Assembly (NCBI RefSeq): GCF_030466625.1
Contig: NZ_JADEVT010000002.1
Location: forward strand, 310,001-374,000
Source: Nocardioides sp. ChNu-153
GTDB taxonomy: Bacteria; Actinomycetota; Actinomycetes; Propionibacteriales; Nocardioidaceae
DNA: 64,000 bases
Direction of reading: 5' to 3'
Position 1 is the first letter of the stretch, and every line of letters starts with the position of its first letter. Both the position numbers and the translations under genes were made by a program. Below are positions 16,161 to 25,324 of the stretch, in pieces. Under the pieces are notes generated by a model that worked only from the letters and a program-made list of their open reading frames with translations, was not told the DNA's origin and searched no databases.

Positions 16161-19100
16161 GTGGTCGAGCGGGCGCCGAGCCGCGCCACGCTGCTGCGGG
16201 CCGGCTTCGCCGACGTCGACGAGGCGGCGCAGCGGCTGACGACCCTCGGTGCGCACGCGCCGGCGGTGCTCACCATCCTCGCGCGCACGGCCGACCCCGA
16301 CACCGCGCTGGCCCAGCTCGTCCAGCTCGTCGACCGGGTGGGCGAGCACGAGGTCGCGGGCGGCGCCGAGGCGCTCCTCACGGCTCTCGCCGACGACGAG
16401 GGCACCGCGATGCGGCTCCTCACCGTGCTCGGCGCGAGCACGGCACTGGGCGACCACCTCGCGCGCCACCCCGAGCAGTGGCGCGAGCTCACCGACCCCT
16501 TCCTGGGCTCGACGCGGCCGGCGGCCTGGGCGCTGCGCGAGAGCCTGCTGCGCGCCGTCGGGGCCGACCCGGCCGACACCGACCCCGTCTCCGCGCTGCC
16601 CGGCCCCGACGCCGACCGCGCGGCGGTCGACGCGCTGCGGGTGGAGTACCGGCGCCTGCTGCTGCGTCTCGCCGCGCGCGACCTCGCCCACCACCTCGGG
16701 GTCGACGACGTCGCCGCCGAGCTCTCCGACCTGGCCTCGGCCACCCTCGAGGCGGCGCTCGCCGTGGCGCGCGCCCGGGTGGGCGAGGCGGCCGCCGACG
16801 TGCGCCTGGCCGTCGTCGCCATGGGCAAGTGCGGCGGCCACGAGCTCAACTACGTCTCCGACGTCGACGTCGTCTTCGTGCACGAGCCCGCCGAGGGCGC
16901 CGACCCGGACGCGGCGACGCGCGCGGCGACGAAGCTCGCCTCGCAGCTCATGCAGGTCTGCTCCGACCACACGGGCGAGGGCAGCATCTGGCCGGTCGAC
17001 GCGAACCTGCGGCCCGAGGGCCGCCACGGCCCGCTGTCCCGCACGCTGGCCAGCCACGAGGGCTACTACGAGCGCTGGGCCAGCACCTGGGAGTTCCAGG
17101 CGCTGCTCAAGGCCCGCCCGGTGGCCGGCGACGCGGCGCTGGGTGCGGCGTACCTGGAGATGGCGCAGACCTTCGTGTGGCGGGCGGCGGAGCGCGACAA
17201 CTTCGTCACCGACGTGCGCGCCATGCGGCGCCGGGTGCTGGAGCACATCCCGTCGAAGGAGGCGGCGCGGCAGCTCAAGCTGGGCTCGGGCGGGCTGCGC
17301 GACGTCGAGTTCGCCGTGCAGCTGCTCCAGCTCGTCCACGGGCGCGGCGACGAGCGGATCCGCAGCCAGGCCACCCTGAGCGCGCTCGCCGAGCTGACCC
17401 GCGGGGGGTACGTCGGGCAGGAGGACGGCCGCGCGCTGCACGAGGCCTACGCGTTCCTGCGCACCCTCGAGCACCGGATGCAGCTGTGGCAGATGCGCCG
17501 CACCCACGTCGTGCCGGAGGACGAGGCCGACCTGCGCCGCCTCGGCCGCTCGATGGGCCACGCCCGCAACGCCGTGGTGGAGCTGGAGAAGGAGTGGCGC
17601 CACCACCGCCGCGAGGTGCGTCGCCTCCACGAGAAGATCTTCTACCGCCCGCTGCTCGAGGCGGTCGCGCGCATCCCCGGCGCCAACGCGCGGCTCTCGC
17701 CGGAGTCGGCCGAGCAGCGGCTCGCCGCGCTCGGCTACCTCGACCCGGCCGCCGCCCTGCGGCACCTGGAGGCGCTCACCGCCGGGCTGTCGCGCACCGC
17801 CCGCATCCAGCGCACGCTCCTGCCGGTGCTGCTCGCCTGGTTCGCCGACGCCCCCGACCCCGACGCCGGCCTCCTCGGGTTCCGCCGCATCTCGGAGTCG
17901 CTGGGCTCCTCGCCGTGGTACCTGCGGCTGCTGCGCGACGAGGGCGAGGTCGCCGAGCGGCTCGCCCGGGTGCTGGCCACCTCGCGCTACGCCACCGACC
18001 TGCTGCAGCGCGAGCCCGAGGGCGTGCGCATCCTGGGCCAAGACCTGGCGCCGCTGAGCGCCGAGGCCCTCACCGCCGAGATGCTCTCGGGCGCGCGGCG
18101 CCACGACGACCTGGGCGCCGCCGTGCGCGCCGTGCGGGCGGTACGGCGGCGCGAGCTGTTCCGCATCTCCTGCGGCGAGCTGCTCGGCGTCACCGACGTC
18201 GCGACCGTGGGGGCCGCCCTGTCGCGCCTCACCGACGCGACGCTGGAGGCCACCCTCGACGCCGCGATGCGCGCGGTCGCCCGCGCCCGTGGCCTCGACG
18301 GGCCGCCGACCCGCATGGCGATCGTGGCGATGGGCCGCTACGGCGGGTTCGAGCTCTCCTACGGCTCCGACGCCGACGTCGTGTTCGTGCACGACCCGCT
18401 GCCCGGGCCCGACGGCCAGGTCGACGCCGACCGCGCGGCCGCGGCGGCGTCGTACGCCCAGGCGGTGGTGGGCGAGCTGCGCGGCCAGCTCGGCGTGGCG
18501 GGCACCGACCCGCCGCTCGAGGTCGACGCCGACCTGCGCCCCGAGGGCAAGCAGGGCCCGCTGGTCCGCACGCTGGACTCGTACGCCGCCTACTACCGCC
18601 GCTGGTCGTCGGTGTGGGAGTTCCAGGCGCTGCTGCGCGCGGACGCGGTCGTCGGCGACACGACGCTGCGGGCCCGCTTCCACGAGCTGGTCGACCCCCT
18701 GCGCTTCCCCGCCGACGGGCTCGACGAGGACGCGGTGGCGGAGGTGCGCCGCATCAAGGCGCGCGTCGACACCGAGCGGCTGCCGCGCGGCGCCGACCCC
18801 GCGACCCACCTCAAGCTCGGCCGTGGCGGGCTCGCCGACATCGAGTGGACCGTGCAGCTGCTGCAGATGCAGCACGCCGGTCGCGTGCCCGGGCTGCGCA
18901 CGCCGCGCACCCTCGAGGCGCTCGACGCGGCACGGGAGGCGGGCCTGCTCGGCCACGAGGACGCCGCGACCCTGGCCGAGGCGTGGCGGCTGGTCAGCCG
19001 TCTGCGCAACGCGGTCACGCTCGTGCGGGGCAAGCCGTCGGACCAGCTGCCGCGGGACACGCGCGAGCGCAGCGCCGTCGCCGAGGTGCTGGGCTACGCG

Positions 19101-19187
19101 ACCGGCGAGGTCGACGCCATGGTCAACGACCACCTCCGCACCACGCGGCACGCGCGGGCGGTCGTCGACCGTGTCTTCTGGGGCTGA
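16161..19187 (+). CDS. glnE: Bifunctional glutamine synthetase adenylyltransferase/deadenylase
   Basis: 1008-aa enzyme that attaches AMP to, and removes it from, glutamine synthetase according to nitrogen status. It has the expected duplicated nucleotidyltransferase: AMGKCGGHELNYVSDVDVVF around residue 220 (deadenylase half) and AMGRYGGFELSYGSDADVVF around residue 725 (adenylylase half), each with the GGxELxYxSDxD metal motif, and each followed by a helical regulatory region (RPEGRHGPLSRTL, RPEGKQGPLVRTLDSY). GTG 16161 is preceded by GGGAGGGGAACCG. It follows glnA2 by 20 nt, as in mycobacteria. The target here must be a GlnA1 encoded elsewhere, as the adjacent GlnA2 lacks the tyrosine motif. 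Its end overlaps the next gene by 17 nt. Confidence 0.95.
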   Translation: MVERAPSRATLLRAGFADVDEAAQRLTTLGAHAPAVLTILARTADPDTALAQLVQLVDRVGEHEVAGGAEALLTALADDEGTAMRLLTVLGASTALGDHLARHPEQWRELTDPFLGSTRPAAWALRESLLRAVGADPADTDPVSALPGPDADRAAVDALRVEYRRLLLRLAARDLAHHLGVDDVAAELSDLASATLEAALAVARARVGEAAADVRLAVVAMGKCGGHELNYVSDVDVVFVHEPAEGADPDAATRAATKLASQLMQVCSDHTGEGSIWPVDANLRPEGRHGPLSRTLASHEGYYERWASTWEFQALLKARPVAGDAALGAAYLEMAQTFVWRAAERDNFVTDVRAMRRRVLEHIPSKEAARQLKLGSGGLRDVEFAVQLLQLVHGRGDERIRSQATLSALAELTRGGYVGQEDGRALHEAYAFLRTLEHRMQLWQMRRTHVVPEDEADLRRLGRSMGHARNAVVELEKEWRHHRREVRRLHEKIFYRPLLEAVARIPGANARLSPESAEQRLAALGYLDPAAALRHLEALTAGLSRTARIQRTLLPVLLAWFADAPDPDAGLLGFRRISESLGSSPWYLRLLRDEGEVAERLARVLATSRYATDLLQREPEGVRILGQDLAPLSAEALTAEMLSGARRHDDLGAAVRAVRAVRRRELFRISCGELLGVTDVATVGAALSRLTDATLEATLDAAMRAVARARGLDGPPTRMAIVAMGRYGGFELSYGSDADVVFVHDPLPGPDGQVDADRAAAAASYAQAVVGELRGQLGVAGTDPPLEVDADLRPEGKQGPLVRTLDSYAAYYRRWSSVWEFQALLRADAVVGDTTLRARFHELVDPLRFPADGLDEDAVAEVRRIKARVDTERLPRGADPATHLKLGRGGLADIEWTVQLLQMQHAGRVPGLRTPRTLEALDAAREAGLLGHEDAATLAEAWRLVSRLRNAVTLVRGKPSDQLPRDTRERSAVAEVLGYATGEVDAMVNDHLRTTRHARAVVDRVFWG

Positions 19188-22161
19188 GACCGCCGCTCCT
19201 CCCGCGCCGCCGCCCGGGGCAGCGGGCTGGCGCCGGCACCAGCGCCTCGCCCTGGCGGCCCTCGCCGCCGACCACGGCGCCAAGCGCGCCGCGGGCCTGC
19301 CGTCCCGCTCGTGGGTCGTGCTGCCGCCCGGGTCGGGGAAGACGTGGGTGGGCCTGGCCGTGGCCCGCGACGCCCTGGCGACCGGCGAGGCGGAGCGGGT
19401 CGTGGTGCTGGCCCCCAACACCGCGATCCAGGGGCAGTGGGCCGTCGCCGCGCGCGCGTTCGGCCTCGAGGTCGGCACCGACCGCTCGCTGGACGCCGGG
19501 CTCACCGCGCTGACCTACCAGTCCGTCGCGGTCTTCCGCGCCGACGACGGGGAGCCCGACGTACCCGATGAGCCGGGGGAGCCGGGGGAGCCGGGGGAGC
19601 CGGGGGAGCCGGGGGAGCCGGGGGTACCCGACGAGGCGGGGGAGCCGGGGGACGACCTCGTGGCCCGGCTGCACCCCAACGGCGCCGACCTCGTCGAGCG
19701 CCTGGCGACCGCGGGCCCGCTCCTGCTCGTGCTCGACGAGTGCCACCACCTGCTCGACCTGTGGGGGGAGCTGCTGGTCGCGCTGCTCGACCGGGTGCCC
19801 GGCGCCCGCGTGCTCGGCCTGACCGCGACGCCCCGCGAGACGCTGTCGCGGGCGCAGGGCGCCGTGGTCGACACGCTGTTCGGGCCGGTGGCCTACGCCG
19901 CCAGCGTCCCGGCGGTCGTGCGCGAGGGCGACCTGGCGCCGTTCGCGGAGACCGCCTGGTTCACCACCCCGACTCCCGCGGAGCGCGACTGGCTGGCCGA
20001 GGGCGGCCTGCGCTTCGCCGAGCTCCGGGCGATGCTCGAGGACCCGGCGTTCGGGACGACCCCGTTCCGCGCCTGGCTGGAGCGCCGCTTCGTCGAGCCC
20101 ACGCGCGCGGAGCGCCGGGTGGCGTGGTCGACGCTGGCGCTGGCCGAGCCCCGGCTGGCCGACGCGGCGCTGCGCCTCGCCCACGCCGGCCTCCTCGAGC
20201 TCCCCGAGGGCGCCCGGCCCCGGGAGGAGCACCGGGTGCCGCCCGACGTCGACGACTGGGTGCTGCTCCTCGACGACTGGCTGCGCCGCTGCGTCGTGCC
20301 GAGCGCGGACCCGGAGGACGCGCGGGTCCTCGACGTCGTACGACGCACCCTCCCCGCGGTGGGTCGCGTATGGACCCGCAGCGGGGTACGGCGGGGCCGC
20401 AGCGTCGTTGACCGCGTGCTCGCCCGCTCGGAGGCGAAGGCCACGGCGACGGTCGAGATCGTCACCCACGAGGCCGCCGAGCTCGGCGACCGCCTGCGGC
20501 TGCTCGTCCTGTGCGACCACGAGAGCGCCACGGCGACCGTGCCGATGACGCTGCGCGGCGTCGTGGACGGCCGGGCCGGATCGGCGTGGGCGATCCTGGA
20601 CCGGCTCGCCGCCGACCCGGTGACCGCGGCGCTGGGCCCGCTGCTCGTGACCGCCCGCACCGTGGCGGGGGCGCCGGGGACGCTCGCGGACCTGGCCGCC
20701 CACGTCGCCGCGCACGACCCCGGCCTGGCGGCGACCCTGCGCGTGGAGCCGGTCGCGGAGGGCACCCCCGAGGCGGGGGCGGCGCCGCTGGCCCGGCTCG
20801 TCGGCACCACCGGGGCCTGGCGCAGCCGCCGCTGGGTGCGGGAGGTGACCGCCTGGTTCGAGGCGGGCGGGGGGCGCGTGCTGGTCGGCACCAAGGGCCT
20901 GCTCGGCGAGGGGTGGGACGCCCGGCGCGTCACGGGGGTGGTCGACCTGACGGCGGCGACCACCAGCCAGTCGGTGGTGCAGGTGCGCGGCCGCGCGCTG
21001 CGCACCGACCCCGCGTGGCCCGACAAGGTCGCCGTCAGCTGGACGGTGGTGTGCCTCGCGCCGGAGCACCCGCAGGGCGACGCGGACTGGCACCGCCTCG
21101 TGCGCAAGCACACCGGTTTCCTCGGCGTGGACGACGCGGGCGACGTCGTCGACGGCGTGGCCCACCTCGACCCGCTGCTCTCGCCGTACCGCCCGCCGCC
21201 CGTCGAGGACCTCGACCGCCTCAACGCGCGTGCGCGGGTGCGGGCCGCCGACCGGGCGGGGGTGCGGGAGCGCTGGCGGGTGGGGGAGCCGTACGACGAC
21301 GTCGTCGGCACGGCGGTCCGGCTGCGGGCCCACCCGGGCGCGCCCGCCGGGGTCCTGCCGGCCGCACCCGGGGGAGCGGGGCCGCTCGTCGTCGAGCCCC
21401 GCACGCCGCCGGTCCTCGACGCGGAGGCCGCGCGCGACGAGCGCGTGGCGCTGGGCCGCGACGCCGGGGCCGGGCTGGTCCTCGGCGGGGCCACGCTCGG
21501 CGGGGCGACCCTGGCGGTGGCCGGCAGCGAGGCGGGGGTCGTCGCCGGCGCCGGCGTCGGCCTGCTCGCGGGGGTGGGGCACCACGTCGTACGACGACGG
21601 GAGCGGGCGCGGCGGCGCGCGGCGCACGCCCGGGCGGTGCTCGCCCACGCCCGGAGCGCTCCGTCGGTGCACCAGGTGGCGGCCGCGGTGGCGGACGCCC
21701 TCCACGAGGTGGGGCTGGTGCCCGTCGGAGCCGACGCGGTGCGGACGAGCGTCGACCCCGACGGCACCCACCGGACCCGGCTCGTGCACGTCGACGAGGA
21801 GGCCTCGCGCACCTTCGCGACGGCGCTGGAGGAGGCCCTGGGGCCCGTCGAGCGACCGCGGTACCTCGTCGCCCGGCGGGTCCTGTCCCCGCCGCCGCCC
21901 GAGGGCGATCCCCGGGCGGTGCTGCGACGCGCGGCCCGCGGCGAGGTCGACCACGACGGCGAGGCCTGGCACCCCGTGCCCGGCGTGCTCGGGAGCAACG
22001 CCGACCGCGCGGGCGCCTACGCCCGCGCCTGGGCCCGGTGGGCGGGCGGCGAGCCGCGCGCGCTGTGGACCGGGTCGCCGGAGGGCACGGGGGTGCTCGC
22101 GGCGCAGCACGGCAGCGACCCGTTCCGCGTCTCGTCGGTGCTGCGGCGGCACTGGGGCTGA
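19171..22161 (+). CDS. Large DEAD/DEAH-type helicase with GEP-repeat insert and C-terminal hydrophobic hairpin
   Basis: 996-aa superfamily 2 helicase-like ATPase. Motifs: Q-type RRHQRLALAALA, Walker A VVLPPGSGKTWVG (about 50), DECHH Walker B (about 188), GLTATPRET (about 214), and C-lobe GTKGLLGEGWDARR and TTSQSVVQVRGRALRTD (about 575-610). Between motif I and motif II lies a collagen-like insert (GEP)x5 encoded by 9-bp DNA repeats at 19566-19625. After the helicase core comes a Gly/Ala hydrophobic stretch, LVLGGATLGGATLAVAG and GVVAGAGVGLLAGVGHHVV (about 767-807), then a 190-residue domain I do not recognise. Its start GTG overlaps glnE by 17 nt. Substrate (DNA or RNA) and role unknown; a restriction- or repair-type translocase is possible. 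Confidence 0.75.
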   Translation: MSSGAETAAPPAPPPGAAGWRRHQRLALAALAADHGAKRAAGLPSRSWVVLPPGSGKTWVGLAVARDALATGEAERVVVLAPNTAIQGQWAVAARAFGLEVGTDRSLDAGLTALTYQSVAVFRADDGEPDVPDEPGEPGEPGEPGEPGEPGVPDEAGEPGDDLVARLHPNGADLVERLATAGPLLLVLDECHHLLDLWGELLVALLDRVPGARVLGLTATPRETLSRAQGAVVDTLFGPVAYAASVPAVVREGDLAPFAETAWFTTPTPAERDWLAEGGLRFAELRAMLEDPAFGTTPFRAWLERRFVEPTRAERRVAWSTLALAEPRLADAALRLAHAGLLELPEGARPREEHRVPPDVDDWVLLLDDWLRRCVVPSADPEDARVLDVVRRTLPAVGRVWTRSGVRRGRSVVDRVLARSEAKATATVEIVTHEAAELGDRLRLLVLCDHESATATVPMTLRGVVDGRAGSAWAILDRLAADPVTAALGPLLVTARTVAGAPGTLADLAAHVAAHDPGLAATLRVEPVAEGTPEAGAAPLARLVGTTGAWRSRRWVREVTAWFEAGGGRVLVGTKGLLGEGWDARRVTGVVDLTAATTSQSVVQVRGRALRTDPAWPDKVAVSWTVVCLAPEHPQGDADWHRLVRKHTGFLGVDDAGDVVDGVAHLDPLLSPYRPPPVEDLDRLNARARVRAADRAGVRERWRVGEPYDDVVGTAVRLRAHPGAPAGVLPAAPGGAGPLVVEPRTPPVLDAEAARDERVALGRDAGAGLVLGGATLGGATLAVAGSEAGVVAGAGVGLLAGVGHHVVRRRERARRRAAHARAVLAHARSAPSVHQVAAAVADALHEVGLVPVGADAVRTSVDPDGTHRTRLVHVDEEASRTFATALEEALGPVERPRYLVARRVLSPPPPEGDPRAVLRRAARGEVDHDGEAWHPVPGVLGSNADRAGAYARAWARWAGGEPRALWTGSPEGTGVLAAQHGSDPFRVSSVLRRHWG
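19566..19625 (+). repeat. 9-bp tandem repeat encoding Gly-Glu-Pro
   Basis: Consecutive GAGCCGGGG-type 9-bp units within the helicase gene, flanked on both sides by a related GTACCCGAYGAG sequence. The unit count is likely to vary between strains by slippage without changing the frame. Confidence 0.8.
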
Positions 22162-22211
22162 GCGCGCGCGTCGCCCCACCCGTGACTTCGGAGGGTGCTG
22201 GGGTCGGATCG

Positions 22212-22217
22212 TAGGGT
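22212..22217 (+). promoter_or_regulatory. Leaderless -10 box of the GT2 gene
   Basis: TAGGGT, 8 nt before GTG 22226. Confidence 0.4.
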
Positions 22218-22225
22218 GGCCGACC

Positions 22226-25200
22226 GTGACCGACGCCGACCGACCGCTCCCTCCCGAGGCCCCCTGGGCCGCGGGTCCGTCCGCTCGGCCGGGGGTCGCG
22301 GAGGGTGACGTCGAGGACCACTGGGCCGACCTGCGCGACGCGGAGCCCGCCGAGGCGCCCGTCGTGCCGGTGGACGCCTCGCGCGTCGCCGTCGTGCTGG
22401 TGGCCCACGACGGCGCGGCGTGGCTGCCGACCGTCCTGGAGGGCCTGGCGGCGCAGACCGTGCGACCCGGGCGGGCCCTGGCCGTCGACACCGGCAGCAC
22501 CGACGGCAGCGGCGAGCTGCTCGACGCCGCGTTCGGGCACGCGCAGGTGCTCGAGGCCCCGGCCACCGCGTCGTACGGCGAGGCGGTCGACCTCGCGCTG
22601 GCCCGCCTCGCGGACACCGCCGGGACCCGCGGTGACGGGGCGGCGGACGTCGAGTGGGTGTGGCTGCTCCACGACGACGCCACCCCGGCGCCCACCGCGC
22701 TGCAGCGGCTCCTGGAGTGCGCGACCGTCACCCCCGAGGTCGACGCCGTCGGCCCCAAGCTGCGCGAGTGGCCCTCGCTGCGCCGCCTGCTGGAGGTCGG
22801 CGTGACGGTCAGCGGCACGGCCCGCCGCGAGACCGGGTTGGAGCGCGGCGAGTACGACCAGGGCCAGTACGACGTCTCCCACCGCGTCCTCGCGGTCAAC
22901 AGCGCCGGGATGCTCGTGCGCCCCGCGCTCCTGCGCGACCTCGGCGGCTTCGACCCCGCCCTGCCCGTGCTGGGCGCCGACCTCGACCTGGGCTGGCGCG
23001 CGGCCGCCGCCGGGCGCCGCATCGTCGTGGCCCCCGAGGCCGTCGTCTTCCACGCCGAGGCGGGCCACCGCGGGCTGCGGCGCAGCAGCGTCGCCGGCCG
23101 CCATGCCCACCAGGCCGAGCGCCGCGCCCTGCTGCGCGTCGTCCTGGCGAACTGCTCGACCCGCCGCTTCGTGCCCACCTACCTGCGGCTCGTCCTCGGC
23201 GGCCTGCTGCGCGCGCTGGGCTTCCTGCTCACCCGCCGCCCCGCCACGGCACTGGACGAGCTCGTCGCCCTCGCCGTCGTGTGCGGGCGTCCCGGCGAGC
23301 TGCGCCGGGCGCGGGCGGCGCGGCGCCCGCAGCGGACGGTGCCCGACGCCGAGGTGCGGCCCCTGCTGGCGCCGTGGTGGCTGCCCTACCGCCACGGTCT
23401 CGACGCGGCGGGGGAGATCCAAGGAGCGCTCACGACCCACGCCGCCGACGTCGCCGACCGGCGCCGCGACGCGCGGGCGGCCGCCGAGCGGGATCGGGTG
23501 GCGGCGGGCCGCTCCGGCACCCGGGCGGCGGTGCCGGGCGAGCAGGACGACGAGCTCGCCGCCGAGAGCGGCTGGCTGGTGCGCTACGTCACGAGCCCCG
23601 TCGCGCTCACCGTCACCGCCGCGGTCGTGCTCTGCCTGGTCGGCGCGCGGGCCGCGGTCGGCCGGGTCTCGGGGGGTGCGCTGGCGCCGGTCCCCGACAC
23701 GACCGGCGCCTGGTGGACCCTCCACCTCGCCTCCCACCTGCCCATCGGCACGGGCAGCGAGGTGCCCGCGCCGCCGTACGTCGCGCCCCTGGCCCTGCTC
23801 GCGTGGCTGCTCCCCGGGGGGCCGGCGACCGCCGTCTCCGTCCTGCTCGTGGCGTCGGTGCCGTTCGCGCTGTGGGGCGCGTGGCGCCTGCTCGGCGTCG
23901 CCGGCCGCCTCCTCGACCCCCGCGGCACCTCGCCGTGGCTGCTCGGCGTCGGCGCCCTCACCTACGCCCTCCTGCCCGTCACGTCCGGGGCCTGGGCCCA
24001 GGGCCGCTTCGGGGTGGTGTGGGCGGCGGCCCTGCTGCCGTGGTGCGTCCACGCCGCCCTCGGCTTCGCCGACCCCGAGCGGGAGCGGCGCTGGCGGGCC
24101 GGCTGGCGCACCGGGCTGCTGCTGACGCTCGTCGTCGCGCTCGTCCCGTTCGCGTGGTGGCTGGCCGCCGGGGTGCTCCTCGTGGTGGCCGTCGTCGCCC
24201 TGCTCCTCGGCGGCGCCCGCGCCCTGCGCGACCGCGCCGTGCTCTCGGGCACCGTGGCGCCGGTCGCGGTGGCCGTGGCGACGCCGCTCGTGCTGCTGGC
24301 GCCCTGGCTCGTCCCGACCGTGCTCGCCGGTGACCTCGTCGCCCTCGTCGGCGAGGCCGGGCGCCTGCCCCACGGCGTGCTCGCGCCCACCGACCTGCTC
24401 GCCCTGCGCCTCGACGCGGGGGCGGCGGCCGCGTGGCCGGCGTACCTGCTGCTGGGCGCCGCGCTCCTCGCCCTCGCGGTCCCGGCCAGCCGCATCGCCG
24501 TCGTCGGCTGCTGGGCCGTCGCCGTCGCCGTGCTGGCACCGGCCGCCGTGCTGGCCCTGCCGACGTTCGACCTCGCGGCGGGGGAGACCCCGGCCGCCGT
24601 CGGCTTCGTCGTCGTCGCCCTCGGCGGCGCGGCGGTGGCCGCCGCCGTGCTGGGCGCCCAGGGGCTGCCGGCCTCGCTGCCGCGGGCGAGCGGCGGGGTA
24701 CGACGCGTGGCCACCCTCGTGCCGCTGCTCGTGCTCGCGGTGGTGCCGGTAGCCGGGCTCGCCTGGTTCGTCGGGCCGGGGTCCGCCATCGTCGACGACG
24801 ACCGCGACAGCGCCATCCCGGCGTACATGGCCCAGCGCTCCGAGGAGTCGCCGTCCTACGGCGTGCTCGTGCTCGAGGGCACCGTGCGCGGCGGCCTCAC
24901 CGTCGAGGTGCGCCGTGAGGACGGCCTGCGCCTGGGCGAGGAGGAGGTCGCCGCGCTGACCCCCGCCGACGCCGCGTTCGCCGACGAGGTGCGGACGCTC
25001 GTGTCCGAGCCCACGCCCGAGGCGGTCGAGGCGCTGCGGGCCGCGGGCGTCGCCTACGTCGTGCAGGCCGCGCCCGGGGACCCCGCCATCCGCGCCACCC
25101 TCGACTCCGTCGCGGGGCTCCAGCCGGCGAGCGGCGCGGAGGGCGGTGCCCGTGCCTGGGAGCTGGTCGACCCACCGCCGGACGACGCCGTCGAGCCCGC

Positions 25201-25324
25201 CGGGACCGACCTCCTGCGCGGCCTGCTCCTCGTGCTGCAGGTCGTCGCGGTGCTGGTCGTGCTCGTCATGGCCGGCCCCAGCCGACCCGCGGGCGACCGC
25301 GCACGTGAGGAGGAGCGGGCATGA
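22226..25324 (+). CDS. Family 2 glycosyltransferase fused to a polytopic membrane region
   Basis: 1032-aa envelope protein. Residues about 50-330 form a GT-A glycosyltransferase: VAVVLVAHDGAAWLPTVLEG, AVDTGSTDGSGELLD, the nucleotide-sugar/metal motif LLHDDATPAP, and GADLDLGWRAAAAGR. From about residue 450 a series of roughly ten hydrophobic helices follows (for example ALTVTAAVVLCLVGARAAV, LLLTLVVALVPFAWWLAAG), then a C-terminal non-cytoplasmic region and a last helix LLLVLQVVAVLVVLVMAG. It likely adds a sugar to a lipid-linked or surface glycan; the sugar is not known. It is typical of the actinobacterial cluster with DUF5719 downstream, whose ATG overlaps this stop (ATGA), and with mannose enzymes nearby. 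Confidence 0.85.
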   Translation: MTDADRPLPPEAPWAAGPSARPGVAEGDVEDHWADLRDAEPAEAPVVPVDASRVAVVLVAHDGAAWLPTVLEGLAAQTVRPGRALAVDTGSTDGSGELLDAAFGHAQVLEAPATASYGEAVDLALARLADTAGTRGDGAADVEWVWLLHDDATPAPTALQRLLECATVTPEVDAVGPKLREWPSLRRLLEVGVTVSGTARRETGLERGEYDQGQYDVSHRVLAVNSAGMLVRPALLRDLGGFDPALPVLGADLDLGWRAAAAGRRIVVAPEAVVFHAEAGHRGLRRSSVAGRHAHQAERRALLRVVLANCSTRRFVPTYLRLVLGGLLRALGFLLTRRPATALDELVALAVVCGRPGELRRARAARRPQRTVPDAEVRPLLAPWWLPYRHGLDAAGEIQGALTTHAADVADRRRDARAAAERDRVAAGRSGTRAAVPGEQDDELAAESGWLVRYVTSPVALTVTAAVVLCLVGARAAVGRVSGGALAPVPDTTGAWWTLHLASHLPIGTGSEVPAPPYVAPLALLAWLLPGGPATAVSVLLVASVPFALWGAWRLLGVAGRLLDPRGTSPWLLGVGALTYALLPVTSGAWAQGRFGVVWAAALLPWCVHAALGFADPERERRWRAGWRTGLLLTLVVALVPFAWWLAAGVLLVVAVVALLLGGARALRDRAVLSGTVAPVAVAVATPLVLLAPWLVPTVLAGDLVALVGEAGRLPHGVLAPTDLLALRLDAGAAAAWPAYLLLGAALLALAVPASRIAVVGCWAVAVAVLAPAAVLALPTFDLAAGETPAAVGFVVVALGGAAVAAAVLGAQGLPASLPRASGGVRRVATLVPLLVLAVVPVAGLAWFVGPGSAIVDDDRDSAIPAYMAQRSEESPSYGVLVLEGTVRGGLTVEVRREDGLRLGEEEVAALTPADAAFADEVRTLVSEPTPEAVEALRAAGVAYVVQAAPGDPAIRATLDSVAGLQPASGAEGGARAWELVDPPPDDAVEPAGTDLLRGLLLVLQVVAVLVVLVMAGPSRPAGDRAREEERA

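Noticed and set aside
19566-19625. Repeat array resembling CRISPR
   Set aside because: Units are 9 bp, contiguous, without spacers, and encode Gly-Glu-Pro in frame.
16134-23178. Very long open frames on the minus strand opposite glnE, the helicase and GT2 (1123 and 1351 codons)
   Set aside because: These are shadows of high-GC genes: their composition is His/Arg/Ala/Gly-rich, without domains, and the plus-strand proteins have complete motifs.
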